Shown here piece after piece: positions 4,677 through 5,341 of a stretch of 5,341 nt of DNA. The notes under the pieces are model-generated. The model did no database searches. It had not been told where the DNA came from and saw only the letters and a list, made by a program, of their open reading frames with translations. This DNA comes from Chloroflexota bacterium (GTDB taxonomy: Bacteria > Chloroflexota > Limnocylindria > Limnocylindrales > CSP1-4): the NCBI GenBank assembly GCA_021812735.1, contig JAKAMV010000712.1, positions 1 through 5,341 of the forward strand, read 5' to 3'. Position 1 is the first letter of the stretch. Each line of letters opens with the position of its first letter. The translations under genes and the position numbers were made by a program.

Positions 4677-5341
4677 TCAGAACGGCGGCTTGTCGAAGGC
4701 CCCGGCGACGGTGGGGACGGGTTCCCCGCTGATTAGCGCGCGAAGTGCGTCGAGGGCATGCGGATCCACCAGCGTCGCGTTGTGCGTGCACAGCATGGCA
4801 TCGACGACCTGAGACACCGCCCACTTGCCCGCCTTCGGGGCCGCGCGACTGATCTGGCATGCGAGGTCCGTCGTCGCGATCGATCGGGCGTAGGGCCCCC
4901 CGTTCGCGGTCGCGTCGGTCAGCCACTGGGTGCTCTCGTCATCGAGGTAGTACGCGAGGTCCTTCGAGTTCCCCATGGTCAGGATGGCGACACCGGCAGC
5001 TGCGGATTCACCCGCCAGACTGTCGTTGGACAGGGCCGAGGGAAGCCCGTACATCTCGGAGTCCACGGAGGCGGTGCCGCCTGAGGGCAGCCCGGCCCGC
5101 CCGGCGGCCAAGTACTTGAACTCCATGAGGTCGGGGGCGAGCGAAGGCTTGCGGTCCGCGATCCCGCACTCGGAGTACACCTCCGCGTTGAGCTTGGACT
5201 CCAATACCCCAAGGTCGATGCCGCCCAGCGGGCTGTCGATCGTCGCGACGCCGGCCAGCCGGGCATCGGATCCGGGCGCGAGGTCGGACGGCGTCCGGGA
5301 TGTGTCGTGCAACACCAAGGCGAGGTACGCGAAGGCGATCG
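4677..5341 (-). CDS. Alpha/beta hydrolase (lipase/esterase-like), N-terminal part off the window
   Basis: The frame is open to the window edge, so the N-terminus, oxyanion strand and nucleophile Ser of a GxSxG motif are missing; about 221 C-terminal residues remain. The visible part begins IAFAYLALVLHDTSRTP, a helix of the kind that follows the nucleophile elbow, and continues GVATIDSPLGGIDLG, the strand-loop found in triacylglycerol lipase and PGAP1-like hydrolases ('xxIDSPxxG'). Next come a lid-like insertion of about 60 residues, a strand VAILTMGNSKDLAYYLDD carrying Asp candidates for the triad, and CTHNATLVDPHAL, whose His (codon at 4782-4784) fits the catalytic His before the last helix. 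The substrate cannot be told; ester or lipid hydrolysis is the family expectation. A TTG at 5316-5318 is merely internal. The gene converges on the HEPN-like gene with a 70-bp gap. Cys residues in CGIADRK, LACQ and MLCTHN could fit an exported enzyme, but no signal peptide can be seen. Confidence 0.8.
   Translation of the reverse strand, partial: IAFAYLALVLHDTSRTPSDLAPGSDARLAGVATIDSPLGGIDLGVLESKLNAEVYSECGIADRKPSLAPDLMEFKYLAAGRAGLPSGGTASVDSEMYGLPSALSNDSLAGESAAAGVAILTMGNSKDLAYYLDDESTQWLTDATANGGPYARSIATTDLACQISRAAPKAGKWAVSQVVDAMLCTHNATLVDPHALDALRALISGEPVPTVAGAFDKPPF

Noticed and set aside
1..5341. tRNA, rRNA, riboswitch, CRISPR array or insertion sequence
   Set aside because: No cloverleaf-like segment, regular repeat-spacer pattern, transposase motif or terminal inverted repeat was seen.

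Overview
The window is a GC-rich bacterial segment: real genes carry G or C at nearly every third codon position, and many long ORFs on both strands are only shadows. It has six protein genes, two of them cut by the window edges, and no RNA gene, insertion sequence or CRISPR array that I could see. The GC content, the rod-shape gene and the style of the J-domain and DUF2344 proteins suggest a free-living high-GC lineage such as Chloroflexota (Limnocylindria-like) or Actinomycetota. That placement is inference and weak.

Layout: (1) 2-862 (+), the C-terminal three quarters or so of the cell-wall glycosyltransferase RodA. (2) 881-1618 (-), convergent with rodA, a J-domain protein with a long disordered linker and a small C-terminal domain. 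(3) From about 1695 to 2606 (+), divergent from the J-protein gene, a DUF2344/TIGR03936 'radical SAM-linked' protein standing without its radical SAM partner in the window. (4) 2671-2940 and 2960-4606 (+), a closely spaced pair encoding an 89-residue unknown protein and a 548-residue protein with a HEPN-like RHxxxH ribonuclease signature. (5) 4677-5341 (-), convergent with the pair, the C-terminal part of a lipase-like alpha/beta hydrolase.

rodA, the J-protein gene and the DUF2344 gene are housekeeping-type genes, and the hydrolase is a general enzyme. The small ORF and the HEPN-like gene form the only accessory-looking unit: the first stops 19 nt before the second starts, the second has a good Shine-Dalgarno sequence, and its reading frame holds some A/T-rich codons that are unusual beside its neighbours. 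If this is a toxin or defence module, the HEPN-like protein would be the RNase and the small protein a candidate partner. That is a hypothesis from one motif and gene order, not a demonstrated system.

The gaps are short. Several contain inverted repeats: one across the two stop codons of rodA and the J-protein gene, a palindrome in the divergent promoter region, a hairpin after the DUF2344 gene, and a repeat-rich segment around the stop codon of the HEPN-like gene. None is followed by a clear T-run.
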